The position numbers and the translations under genes were made by a program. A stretch of DNA of 44,604 nt from Reclinomonas americana ATCC 50394 (lineage: Eukaryota; Jakobida; Jakobea; Jakobida): positions 237,090-281,693 of the forward strand of contig PS015129.1 of assembly GCA_048213135.1 (NCBI GenBank). The letters run 5' to 3'. Shown in pieces: positions 1-10,545 of this stretch; positions within the stretch are counted from its first letter, which is position 1, and the number at the start of each line of letters is the position of its first letter. The notes under the pieces were generated by a model. That model was not told the DNA's origin. It did not search any database and saw only the letters and a program-made list of their open reading frames with translations.

Positions 1-800
1 GCTGGCCACCCTGCTGCTGACCGCCCTGCTGCTGGCCACCCTGCTGTTGGCCACCCTGCTGCTGGCCACCCTGCTGCTGGCCACCCTGCTGCTGGCCACC
101 CTGCTGCTGGCCACCCTGCTGCTGGCCACCCTGCTGCTGGCCACCCTGCTGCTGGCCTCCCTGCTGTTGGCCGCCCTGCTGCTGGCCGCCCTGCTGCTGG
201 CCACCCTGCTGCTGGCCACCCTGCTGTTGGCCACCTTGCTGCTGGCCACCCTGCTGCTGGCCACCCTGCTGTTGGCCACCCTGCTGTTGGCCACCCTGCT
301 GTTGGCCACCTTGCTGCTGGCCACCCTGCTGCTGGCCACCCTGCTGTTGGCCACCCTGCTGTTGGCCACCCTGCTGTTGGCCACCCTGCTGCGGGGGCTG
401 CTGCTGGCCGCCTTGCTGGCCCTGCTCACCACCTTGCTGCGGAGGCTGCTGGCCGCCCTGCTGACCGCCCTGCTGGCCGCCCTGCTGACCACCCTGCTGG
501 CCGCCCTGCTGACCACCCTGCTGGCCACCCTGCTGACCACCCTGCTGGCCGCCCTGCTGACCACCCTGCTGGCCGCCCTGCTGACCGCCCTGCTGGCCGC
601 CCTGCTGGCCGCCTTGTTGGCCACCCTGCTGGCCGCCCTGCTGACCGCCCTGCTGACCACCCTGCTGGCCACCCTCCTGGCCACCCTGTTGACCGCCCTG
701 TTGGCCACCCTGCTGGCCGCCCTGCTGGCCACCCTGCTGGCCACCCTGCTGGCCGCCCTGCTGGCCGCCCTGCTGGCCGCCCTGCTGGCCGCCAGCCTGC
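1..800. repeat. Coding minisatellite, 15-nt then 12-nt units
   Basis: Two adjacent tandem arrays are visible on the plus strand. From 1 to about 390 the unit is 15 nt (ctgctgctggccacc and variants). From about 425 to 795 it is 12 nt (ctgctggccgcc / ctgctgaccacc). A short irregular linker with Pro codons separates them. Read on the minus strand they give GGQQQ and GGQQ repeats inside the trypsin-like gene. Unit lengths are multiples of three, so copy-number change keeps the frame. Confidence 0.95.
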
Positions 801-1184
801 GCGTTCAAAATCGACTGCGCACCAACAAGTCAGCCCACGCGCACAGACTAGACTTGTCCTTTCACGAGACACACACACACACCTGCACTGCCACAGTCTG
901 CCCGTCCACCTGCACCGACAGCGACGACACACTCAGTGTGCCAACACACGAGGCCGCCGTCAACACCTCCGTCGACGACACCATCACACCCGCTGCGCGC
1001 AAGAAAGAGTGATGAGAGAAAGCTCAAGGGTGAGCACACACACTCACACACATTCGCACTCACCACACAAGAGGGTGGATCCATTGTAGATTTGCACAGC
1101 GGGTGTGCGCGGTGCCGCCAGTGCCACCACACTGAGAAGCACGAGGAGCACCACCACCGATGTCACAGAATGCGAGCGCATCAT
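1..1184 (-). CDS. Secreted trypsin-like (S1 fold) protein lacking the catalytic His, with a long Gly/Gln array; 3' end missing
   Basis: I join three exons: 1184-1064, 992-883 and 814 to the window edge, with introns starting gtgagt and gtgtgt. The start is the first of two adjacent ATGs at 1184. Residues 1-24 form a clear signal peptide (MMRS, then a Val/Leu-rich core ending ALAAP). The next part reads as the N-terminal half of a chymotrypsin-fold domain: a hydrophobic strand, LLCAGVMVSS, then EVLTAASCV, where active family members have LTAAHC. The catalytic His is therefore Ser at about residue 55. After VQSILNAQA the frame enters more than 250 residues of almost pure GGQQ and GGQQQ repeats and runs off the window, so the Asp and Ser of the triad cannot be checked. 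An inactive, secreted or extracellular-matrix-like role is inference. The intron between the domain and the repeat is required, because the unspliced frame stops. Confidence 0.72.
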
Positions 1185-1817
1185 GTTGAGAAGAGAGGAG
1201 AGGAAGAGGTGTTGGTCTTGGCTCGCCAGAGAGTGTGTGAGAAAGTTTACGGGTTGCGCTGCATGCTCAAATCAACGAAGACGCCGGTGGTCTTCGCGAC
1301 GCGAGGGTGCATTGCGGTGAGGTTGTTTGTTCGGTTTTCTCCCCTCAAATTCGTTTGAATGTGATGCAAATGACGAGATGGAAGGCATCCGGGCCTGGTG
1401 GGTGGAGATAATAGAGGTGGTGGGGAGTAGGCTGAGATAGCCGCAGCGGTGGTGGTGGTGATGGCGGTGTCAGAATAAATATTGCGTACATGTACACTTC
1501 GATTTCGATATCGTAACGTCGCGGCTCGGCCGCGGAAGAAATCGACGTCGCAGCGACTTGATCCCACCTCCCGCCTCGTATATCTATCGCCTATGTGGTA
1601 CATTATAACAGGTTTGCCTTCATCTCTATCATCTCTGTTGACTCCGATATCAATCGTACGTAAATCGGCGACCGCAGGAATCGCTGCGCACATCCGCGAC
1701 GCAAGTGAGTCGACTGCACTTGCAGACGGCACAACTCGTCTCACTCACCGAGAAGCTGTCACTGCGCATTAATCTGAGCACCGACAGCAGAGCCGGATCG
1801 AAGACTGCACAGCTGTG
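1185..1817. other. Intergenic region between two minus-strand genes
   Basis: About 630 bp between the start of the trypsin-like gene and the stop of the 7TM-RGS gene. Open frames here have no recognisable protein character. A stretch around 1470-1570 is AT-richer and CpG-containing. I see no RNA gene. Confidence 0.6.
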
Positions 1818-4392
1818 TCAAGGCCACGCAGCTTCTTTCATCTCCCCTTCTTCCCACTCACCACACGGCCACTCGTCACTCTCCCTACTTGTGCCCTTGA
1901 GTGAGGTCTGCGATTCCGACGGCCACTCATGCCGCCGCATAAACACATCCGGCCCGCCCACTTCGATTGCGCTCATCACCGCCCTCCGCGACTTGCTCGG
2001 CAGGTTCAGCTCGAACGGTGCATTGTCGGTGAGAAAGTCGTCGACAATCGCCTGCCCGAAGCGACGCAGCTCGGCACTCTGCTCCGCCGACTTGGTCGCC
2101 AGCTCCTCGTAGGCTTGCTGTCAGGAGTGCGTCAGAGACAACTGAACAGCACACACAGAATCAGCACGCACGCGCACGCACCCCCTTCTCCTTGTACTCC
2201 TGCACACGCTCGTAGAACTGGAGGTTTTCCACAGCAAACTCGGTGGCTGTTTTTGCATAACGGTGATGAGTGTAACGACGACACAAGGCAGTTCGAGTGC
2301 GCCGGTCACTCACCCAGGTACTCCCGAAACGCCTGGCGCCCGTCGATGGATTGCAGGATGTCCAGGAACGACGGCTCCGGTCGCTCGATCATGCGCTGTG
2401 AGAGTGTCTGCGATCCCCACGTGGCACTCCGCTGTCGCGACGAGTGCTCTCTCAACACTTCGCGTCGCCAGTGGCGAAGAATGGCGGCCAGCGGCGTGAT
2501 TGTCACCGCCTGCGATGCATGTGCGCAATCAGAATTTAGGAACGGTCAAAGAAGTCAGCGACGGCAAGCAGGGCCCACCAAGTAGAACACGCCAGACAGT
2601 GCCTGCTCAAAGGGCGCCAACCACATTTTCTCCGACGGAGGACCGGCCAGTCGCGTAATGGCGAAAGGCAGCGCGGTCAACGCGATAATGCACGAGAGAA
2701 CTTTCAACCTGCACGCCAGGGTGAGCAATGAGCGTTCCTCTCTCTCTCTCTTTCCACATCCAGCAAGCACGCAACTCGGAGGCCACTGAAAACGCGTCGT
2801 TGACACGCCGCAGGAGGACCAGGGCAATGACCGTGTACGCCACACCAAAGGCAAGGGTCTGCACTTACATTCGTCAGAGGGAGAGTGCGTGTGTGTGCGC
2901 GTCGACAAAGAGTCGCTCGACACGCACCAGCGCACAAGCAAAGATCACCACCGCATGCTGGGCGTTGAAGAAGGGGCAGTACACTTCGTCCAGATGCGAG
3001 CAAAAGTACTCGAGCTCGACAGTCGGCACACTTGGTCTTGTAAAATACGAACTCAGGAACGCAATCTGCCGCACGAGTGAGCGAGGCGTACGCACGCAGT
3101 CCCTGATGAGACACACACACACCATAAAGGGCGTCATGGCCGTGGGATACCAGAAGGCCAACATCACATTCTCCCTGCCATGCGGCAGTGGTGAGCGGCA
3201 GGCATGAAGAACATGCGCAGAGGAGCGAGACACACCTCAGACGCTTGCTCAGCCGCGTTCGTTTCATCATCTTTTCCACGGCGCGCGCCTCCTCTCGCTC
3301 GCTATTGGCGTTCCGAGCAGCAGCGGCGGTCGACCTGGACGCCCGTGCGGCAAGAAACACCCGAATCGCGCGCAGCTGCGCGGTGGGAGAGGAGTGAGGG
3401 CGGATCCACAACTATGCAGCATGCGCAAGGACGACGCTCACCAGTGGCACGAGAAGCACGGCGGGGAGCGAAATGTACGACTCCACATAGTCGATCCAGA
3501 GAAACTGTGCGCGCAGGGGGCGGCGGATGAGAAAAAGCGGTCTCGGAACTTCGTGAAAAGGGGCGGGTGCTGACCTCGTCGCGCGCGAAATCAGAAGCCA
3601 GGCGAAGAGACATCACGATGATGCCGACAATATACTGCCATATACGCAAGCGGTAATATGTGCGGTGGGGAGGGAGGAGGGAACGAATGATAATGAGCGT
3701 GGAACCAAAAATCCGAACACGCATGCAGAGCGATGAATGCACCAGCAGAATAAGCAGCCTTGGCGACCTGTTCCTCACAGCATCGCGCTTTCTGAACCGG
3801 AAGACCAGCTGAACAGCAGCAGTGATTGCGCGTGTGAGAGAGAGGGTGTGTGTGAGAGTGTGAGTGTGTCCACTCACCAGCAGTCCTAAAACACAGAACC
3901 CCAGCGCCACACCCCTAAACACCGCATCCACCGTGAACTGCACAGTCTTTTCGTTGTAGATGAACGCCTGCTGCAACGACTGCGTGGCAAGTGTGAGTTG
4001 CAATGATCGCTGCGCGCGTTGCAATCAGCGTTGTGCGCGACTGCACACACCCAGTTGCACGAGGTACCCGAGAACACATCCACCATGGCATCAATGGACG
4101 TCCACTGGCTGCAGAAGTACAGGAACGGCGCCATCCCTCGTGCCACGAAGGCACGTCTGTCCGAAAAGATCTTGAGGACGATATTAACGCGCCTTCTCCT
4201 CAACTGCACAGCCCTGGAGCAAGAGAGGAGGAAAGAGAGGCACGAGTTCTGCCAGTGATCATGGAAATACGGCAGCAGCAGGCCTCGTGGGAAGCATTTG
4301 CAATTGGAAAACGTCGACGTCGACGTCGAGATAGACTTGGCGATCGGAGAGGCGAGGATCGCACATGGGAAGCCTACCGTGCTGCCGGCCAT
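1818..4392 (-). CDS. Seven-transmembrane protein with C-terminal RGS domain
   Basis: I join twelve exons: 4392-4051, 3979-3878, 3808-3743, 3634-3575, 3504-3442, 3375-3236, 3174-2928, 2858-2758, 2708-2579, 2509-2314, 2246-2182 and 2117-1818, giving about 603 residues with consistent phases. The membrane part includes FRKRDAVRNRSPRLLILL, the basic-RSP motif seen after a TM helix in 7TM-RGS proteins of plants, fungi and protists, and helices such as YISLPAVLLVPL and TLAFGVAYTVIALVLL. The RGS domain starts near residue 464: SFLDILQSIDGRQAFREYL, then EFAVENLQFYERVQEY, then FLTDNAPFELNLPSKSR. These are the expected helices and contact segments. RGS domains accelerate GTP hydrolysis on G-alpha, so this is probably a membrane regulator or receptor of heterotrimeric G-protein signalling. 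The N-terminus and the last 40 residues are uncertain, and the usual final RGS helix is weak. The gene lies head-to-head with the 4671 gene. Confidence 0.8.
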
Positions 4393-4670
4393 CTGTACTT
4401 GACAGGTGTGTACGCCTTCCAAGCACAGCCGAAGCAAACAGAGCCTCGTTCTCCGAACACAACGTCGACGTCGTGCGCAATTAATTCTGCAAACGCAGCG
4501 TCCACCACCATGAATTATGTTGTGAGCAATGAAGCCAAGCAACAACACAATGCCGTTCTTCAACGATGGATAGCTGCATGTTCCGCCGACAATCCAATAA
4601 CGTCCGATTGCGGCACATGACGAACGGATTGATTTTCATTCGTCGTGAGTGAGAGACGAAACGCAACAAA

Positions 4671-5142
4671 ATGGGCTGTGGTGGCAGTGTTCCCGTGCAA
4701 CAAGCGCCACCCAGCACCGCCAACAAGCCCACCAACGCCCCCTCCCCTGCGCAACAGAAACCCCAACAAGAGCAGCANNNNNNNNNNNNNNNNNNNNGCA
4801 ACCGCCGCCGTCGTCCCAGAAACCTCAACCGACCGTTGATGTGGCGGCTGTCAAGGCGCCGCTCGACAGCCCCGCGCACACCAGCCACGCCGCGTCCTCG
4901 TCCTCCGGCGACTCGCCATTGGCCGCCGGTGGAAGCGACGCACACTCGCCACCGGCCTCGCGCGTGACATCGCCTCCTCCTCCTCCACCACAAACGGCTC
5001 TGTCTCCTCCGACACACTCTGCGCCTCCGCCCACACTCCCCGCCTCCTCTGCCAGCAGTGTTGGAAGTCTACAGGTGAGAGTCGCACACACTCGGTGACA
5101 CTCTTTTGCACTGGCATACTTGCTCTCTGTCGGACACTCCTC

Positions 5143-5176
<34 letters not shown>

Positions 5177-6568
5177 CAACACCACTCATCGCTGCAGTCA
5201 CTCACTCACTCACAAAGTGCTGCAGTCACTCACTCACTCACAAAGTGCTTCAGTCACTCACGATCATCACTCTCTCACTCACTCCCTTCCCACGCTCTCC
5301 ACCCCTCTCCACCCCTCCCTTCCCTCCCCTCTCCCCAGCCCCCCACATCCGCTCGTGAACTGCCACCCGTGTCACCCAACACACAGCAGCAACGTCGCCT
5401 CTCTGTGCACAAGCCACTCCCACCGTTGCTAGGCGAGCAGCAGCAGCACCAACAGCAGCAGCAGCACGATGCACCTCGTCAGCAGCAGTATGAGAAGCCG
5501 CCGACTGGTGACTCACCCGTGTCGGCGACGGCCATGCAGCAGGCGGACGAGCTGATTATGATGTCGGCGTCGGCCGCCGATGAGATCCCACCCGAGGCGC
5601 TCCTGCAGCGAAGAGACTCGTACTACACGCGACTGGTGCAGGCGCAGGTGGTGGAGTCGCCACTGTTGGCGCGTGCGTTTGAGAAGCTCGGCAAGCTGGC
5701 GCTCTTTGTGTCGGAGGAGGTGCCGACCACGGAGGAGTTCTCGGCGGTGTGGAGCAAGGTATGTGTGTGCGCGATGTGTGCGGGAAGTGTGGAGGCTGCG
5801 TCTCACACTCCCTTCCCCTTAGTACTCGTCGGGGTCGTACATGGAGCTTACGGGACTCAAGTCGTTTATTACGGATCTGATGGAGAGTGCCATGAAGGTC
5901 GACTGGGTGCCGCAGCGCATCAAGCACACGTGGCAGTCGGCGACCAAGGAGAACTTGGATGATCATGCGGCGCTGTTGTTTGCCGACATGGATCCCGCGC
6001 GACGGGGGCATGTGTCGCGAGCCGATTTCGAGACGAGTGTTCCTCGTGTGTTTGCGTCAAAGGTGCCCGACGTGGACTCACCGCCGGACCCCATTGCGGC
6101 GGCGTTCATGAAGTTTGGATTGTTGGCGTTGGCCATCAAGGCAGAGAAGCCGACGGCGCAGGAGTGGACCGCGTTGTGGCACAAGGTGAGAGCGAGTGCT
6201 GACTCGATGGTGCTTCCTTTTCCTTGTTTCTCATTGCACGTTCGCACACAGTACGCCTCGCCCGACGGCACACTCAATCAATCTGGCTTTGAGCGATTGT
6301 ATGTCGACATGCGCGACTCGTCACTGCATGTCGACTGGGTGCCGGCGGCCAGCAAGGAGGAGTGGCAGGCGATGCGACCGCACGCCTCGTCAATCGTCGC
6401 CCAGCTGTTCCCGGTAAGATGCAGTTGTGGTGATCTGCTGCACACTGTTGAGAGAGGACTCATTGTGTGGTGTCCTGTGGTCAGATGCTCGATACGCGAC
6501 ACGCTGGCTCGGTTCAGCAGCCCGAGTTCGAAAAGGGCTTCTGGGCGCTGCTGAAGATGCGCGAATAA
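4671..6568 (+). CDS. Putative N-myristoylated protein with two copies of an unrecognised ~110-residue module
   Basis: Five exons: 4671-5074 (containing a 19-N gap), 5339-5758, 5823-6185, 6252-6413 and 6485-6568. The start MGCGGSV fits an N-myristoylation signal (Gly2, Ser6) with Cys3 available for palmitoylation, so a membrane anchor is likely. Residues up to about 220 are Pro/Ser/Gln-rich and probably disordered. Two similar modules follow. Each has a helix with F-K-G-LAL, then PT-E-A-W-KY, then VDWVP, then a Trp helix, then LF-D-G-V-FE, the last part resembling a degenerate EF-hand (ADMDPARRGHVSRADFE in copy 1, MLDTRHAGSVQQPEFE in copy 2). An intron interrupts both copies at the same place, just before the Tyr of KY. 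I do not recognise a named family; a calcium or scaffold role would be a guess. The reading frame changes across the N gap, so the gap length is wrong. Confidence 0.75.
5145..5260. repeat. CA microsatellite and 28-nt tandem duplication in an intron
   Basis: In intron 1 of the 4671 gene a (CA)n run at about 5150-5176 is followed by two near-identical copies of a unit containing cactcactcacaaagtgct. No function is apparent. Confidence 0.8.
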
Positions 6569-6790
6569 CTAGGAAATATAGTAGTGTGCTGTTAGTCGCA
6601 AGAAAAAAAGACGCCCTACGTGGCCACCACGACGTCATGCAACGGAGAAAACGGAGTGATGCTGAATTGAAAGAATTGTTGTTTCGTATGTATTTTTTTC
6701 ATCGCACACGTACTAAGTCGTAGTGGCATGCACTTGAAAATATTGTAAGTCGAACTCCAGTTCCCTCGTTGCTGCACGAGGGTCTCACTG

Positions 6791-9700
6791 TCACCTGCGC
6801 TCGCCCGCTGCTCGCATGTCACCCGTGCTGCTATTCGTGGAGGTGCCGGTGGTCGACTCGTCGAGCGACGAGCCGCCCCCGGTGACTTTGACTGCCGGCG
6901 TGTTGACGGCGAGCGCTTCACGGCTGCTACTGCGGCTATGTGCGCGCGATCCCGCTCCCGTGTTGCTGCTGTTGCTGCCGCCGCTGGCGGCAAGAAGGCT
7001 ATCGCGGCCGGCGCCACCTTCGCCAGAGCTTGAGCGACTGAAATGGGGGAGGAAGGTGAGGGGGGTTGTGAAGCACACACAGACGCCGCGGCATACACAC
7101 ACCGGTGGTGATGGACGCGACGGTGCTCTGTCGATCCAGCGGTCTGGTGAGAGCGCGCACACGCGGGGTGCTCGCCGACACGCATCGGTCGCTTGCCGAG
7201 GCGCAGCAAGAACATGATGGCACAGCCGACAATCACAGCAATGGTGAAACCGAGGGCGAAAGGGTAATTGCCGCGGCCAGAGTACACCAGCAGGCCCACC
7301 ACGCACACCGTGCCGCGGAGGCACAGAATGAGGAATTCACCAATGGCGTGGCCACAGCTGCGGAACGCAGTGGGAAACAAGCAAGAGGCCCACTGTCTTC
7401 CAACACCCTCACCTGATACGCGTTCCGGTCGGACTGTTGCGCTGAGCGCGCAGTCGTCCCGCCTCGAACGGGAACATGACGTCGACCAGCAAGTACCACA
7501 CCAGCAGCACAGCGCGCACCGCCATGGACTGATCGGGCGGCCGTCCAGATGAGGAGACCACTGCCGAGTGGTGCTGTGCCACCAGCGGGCCGCCCACTGC
7601 CGGCACATCGTCGCGCGAAGAGACGCGACGCATACCGGGCTCCGCGAGTGCGGCGTTGGCTGGAGCAGCGGCGGCAGCAGCGACTGGAGCGCTCGACGAG
7701 GCACCAATGCCGGCGCCGCTCTGCTCCACGTCGTCGGACTCAGACTCGGTGTAGGATTCCGAGTCTGAGTCGGAATCGCGGCGCTCCGGGTGCTCCGCCA
7801 CCCACTTGTCCCAGTCGCCTGGCGAACTGGAGCCGGCCGCGAACTCCTGGTTGTTGCCATCCGACTGCGACCCGGAGGAATTCAGGAGGGCCGACGTGAA
7901 GAAGATGGAGAGCTGGAGCGAGCCAATGACCACGTTGATCTGCAGCCAGTGGAGAAGAGTGAGAAGGAAGAGGAGGATGGGGCTAGTACGGCATTGACAA
8001 AACGCAACAGCCAGTGGAAACACGTAGAATCCAATCGACAGATGCACAGAGGTCAGCGCAATGCTAAACACGGCGTGCATGCCAATCTCCCAGTTGCTGA
8101 ATCCGCTGGCACCACACAGACCCGTCCCCGTCAGCTGCAGCGCGCAGGTGAGTGTGAGGGAGCACAAACGAGACGGACGGTGGAGACAGCAAACGTCCAC
8201 GCACCACCACATGGCGCACGAGCCAGTTCAAGCTCGACGACATCATGATGCCAATGTGCAAGATCGAGAAGATGACCGAGATGACAAAGAGCGGCGTCAC
8301 CGTTTCGCGGCGGAAGATCATGTACATTTGCAGGCACAGCATCGCTTGCACGGCTGCGGGGAGGAAATGAGAATGGGAATGACAAGGAACAGCAGACAGA
8401 TGGGTAGGCGCTCACCACAAATGGTGGTCACCATGACCCACGCCGACGGGGTGGTGATCTCGGCATCGCGCTGAAACTCGTACAGCTCGGAGCCGATGCC
8501 GCGCGGGTCCATCAGACCCTCGCTGCTCTTCTCGGACGACATGAGAGCTTTGCGCGGTCCGCGACGGTGAAAGTCGCGAATGTCCAGCACCGTGCGGTAG
8601 AGTGGAATCACACCGCCGAGGGCCACTGCGTCAGAGGAGGACAGAAGGGTGGATGGTTCAGAGAAGGAGAAGATGTGTACGCATAAGAGGAAGAGTGCGA
8701 CTCTTCAATTCAAGAGGTCAGGTCAAAGTGCACGTGGCATTCCCACGCCCCGAGATTGCACAACTCTTCTCTTCAAGAAGGCAAATGAAACAACACGCTG
8801 AATTCCCACACCCCACTATCCAACAACCAAGAACAGAGGGGATATTGCGACTCTTCTCTTCAAGAGGGCAAGCGTTGCAATCCACACAGAAGGTGAATGA
8901 GTATGGCAGAAGAGGGGGAGACTGCAACTCTCCTCTTCAAGAGGGCAAGCCATAGAACACGTTACAATCCACACACCCCGAGATTGCACAACTCTTCTCT
9001 TCAAGAAGGCAAGTCAAACAACACGCTGAATCCCCACGCCCACTATCCAACAACGGTGCAGAACCAAGGAGATGAATGGGAGAATGCAACTCTTCTCTTC
9101 AAGAGGGCAAGCCATAGAACACGCTACAATCCACACACCCCACTATCCAACAACGATGCAGAACCAAGGCAGAAGAGGGGATATTGCGATTCTTCTCTTC
9201 AAGAGGGCAAGCGTTGCAATCCACACAAAAGGTGAATGAGTATGGCAGAAGAGGGGGAGACTGCAACTCTCCTCTTCAAGAGGGCAAGCCATAGAACACG
9301 TTACAATCCACACACCCCACTATCCAACAACGATGCAAAACTAAGGCAGGAGAATGGGAGATTGCAACTCTCCTCTGAGAGGGCAAGCCACAGAGCACGG
9401 TGCCCCACAATTGTGCAAGCGAGGGGAGCCTCGGCAAACAAGACAGGGAACAGAGAACAAGCAAGTCAAAGAACTGCACCCTACGACTATGGTAGACAAA
9501 GAGTTGATTGCCACTCTTCTCCCCAAGTACCCCTTCCTCCCCTGCTGTCTGCATCCCCCGCGTACGCAACAAAAGAAGAGCAACCAGTCGGAACAGCGCA
9601 GATTGCGCACGTACGCCACGGTGACAATGAGCGGCCCGAGGTACGCAAAGCCAATGAACGAGAGCGCCACGCCAAACGGCGCCTTGTCGGGATCCTCAAA

Positions 9701-10545
9701 GAACGTCGCCGTCACCCACACATCGGTGACAAAGTTGCCGACGCACACAAACACCGTCAGCAGCGACCAGAAGTAGAGGCCTGCGCGCGCGCGAGAAATT
9801 CTCGAAATGTGAGAGGAATATACTGTCGTTATTGATTAGGGAGGGTGAGAATATACCGCTAACGAGTGAGAACATGCAGCGAAAAAATGGAGAGAGGCAG
9901 AGAGAGAAGGGGGGAAGCAGAGAAGGAGCAGAGTGTGTGCGTGGGAGAGAGAGTGCCCAGAGAGACCAGAGAGAATGTGTGTGTGAGAAGAAAACAGACA
10001 AGCACACTTTCTATGAATGAGGTGGGAAGACTAAGTGAGCGCACACGCGCGCATGCATGAGTGCGCATGTGAGATGCATCGCACACAGAGAGAGAGCGCG
10101 CATGAGAATGAGAGAGTGCGCGCGTGAGTGTGTTCAGTCAGTCAAACCTCACTTCGCGAAACCCTTCACTTATCTCCCCTCTTCTCACTCTCCCCTCGCC
10201 CCTCGCCCTCTTCCACTCACCCACAGGGAACCAACACGCCTCCATTCCCTTTCCATACGACACAAAGCAGCATTCGCGACACGAGAAACACTCGACCAAA
10301 CACCGACCATTTGCACAGGAGAATGCCACTCGCGAGTCACCTCGTTGCCCACTGCCACCACCACCACTGTGCGCACGATGATTGTGACTGTGATGGTGGC
10401 CGTGATGACTGTGGTGGTGAGTGTGATTGTTGTTCTTTGCTGCTGTTGGTGTTGCTGCTGTTGACACTGGTGTTGGTGATGAGGTGGCAGCCGATGCAGC
10501 GGCCTCCAGGTCGCTGGTGGAGCGACGATGGGCGGAGGCCTGCAT
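6791..10545 (-). CDS. XK-related-like multi-pass membrane protein (candidate phospholipid scramblase family)
   Basis: Eight exons join in phase: 10545-10341, 9780-9571, 8625-8416, 8353-8205, 8134-8009, 7939-7413, 7357-7163 and 7037-6791, giving about 622 residues. The N-terminal tail is Ser/Ala-rich with a His-rich patch (HHHSHHGHHHSH). The first helix pair reads FVTDVWVTATFF...GVALSFIGFAYL, like the conserved DVWV segment and second helix of XK/XKR/CED-8 proteins. A later SAWVMVTTICAVQAMLCLQMY resembles the XKR PQL-LQLY helix. About eight hydrophobic segments are split by a ~150-residue acidic, Ser-rich loop, and the C-terminus is a Ser/Gly-rich tail. XK-family members scramble phospholipids or pair with lipid-transfer proteins of the VPS13 type; that role here is inference. 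Family assignment rests on motif pattern only. Exon 1 may not be adjacent to exon 2, because the first intron is about 560 nt. Confidence 0.6.
8690..9400. repeat. Intronic repeat array with the palindromic core CCTCTTCAAGAGG
   Basis: About nine copies of a 35-45 nt unit sit inside an intron (9570-8626) of the XK-related-like gene. The core reads actct(t/c)ctcttcaaga(g/a)ggcaag, in which CCTCTT and AAGAGG form an inverted repeat around one C. It is often followed by cca(t/c)a(g)aacacg...caatccacacacccc. Copies begin near 8702, 8764, 8852, 8928, 8990, 9087, 9190, 9268 and 9365. A block of about 145 bp (8837-8980) is repeated almost exactly at 9175-9320, so higher-order duplication has occurred. 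Confidence 0.85.

Noticed and set aside
47-1012. Plus-strand open frame encoding Ala-Thr-Leu repeats
   Set aside because: It is the mirror of the minus-strand GGQQ repeat. Only the minus strand connects through introns to a signal peptide and a protease-like domain.
6616-7860. Long minus-strand frame overlapping the XK-like gene's 3' half
   Set aside because: It is a shifted frame of the same exons; the chosen frame carries the hydrophobic helices and joins in phase.
9849-10130. Purine-rich plus-strand frames (QREKGGSREG type)
   Set aside because: Low-complexity intron sequence of the XK-like gene; no family match or start context.
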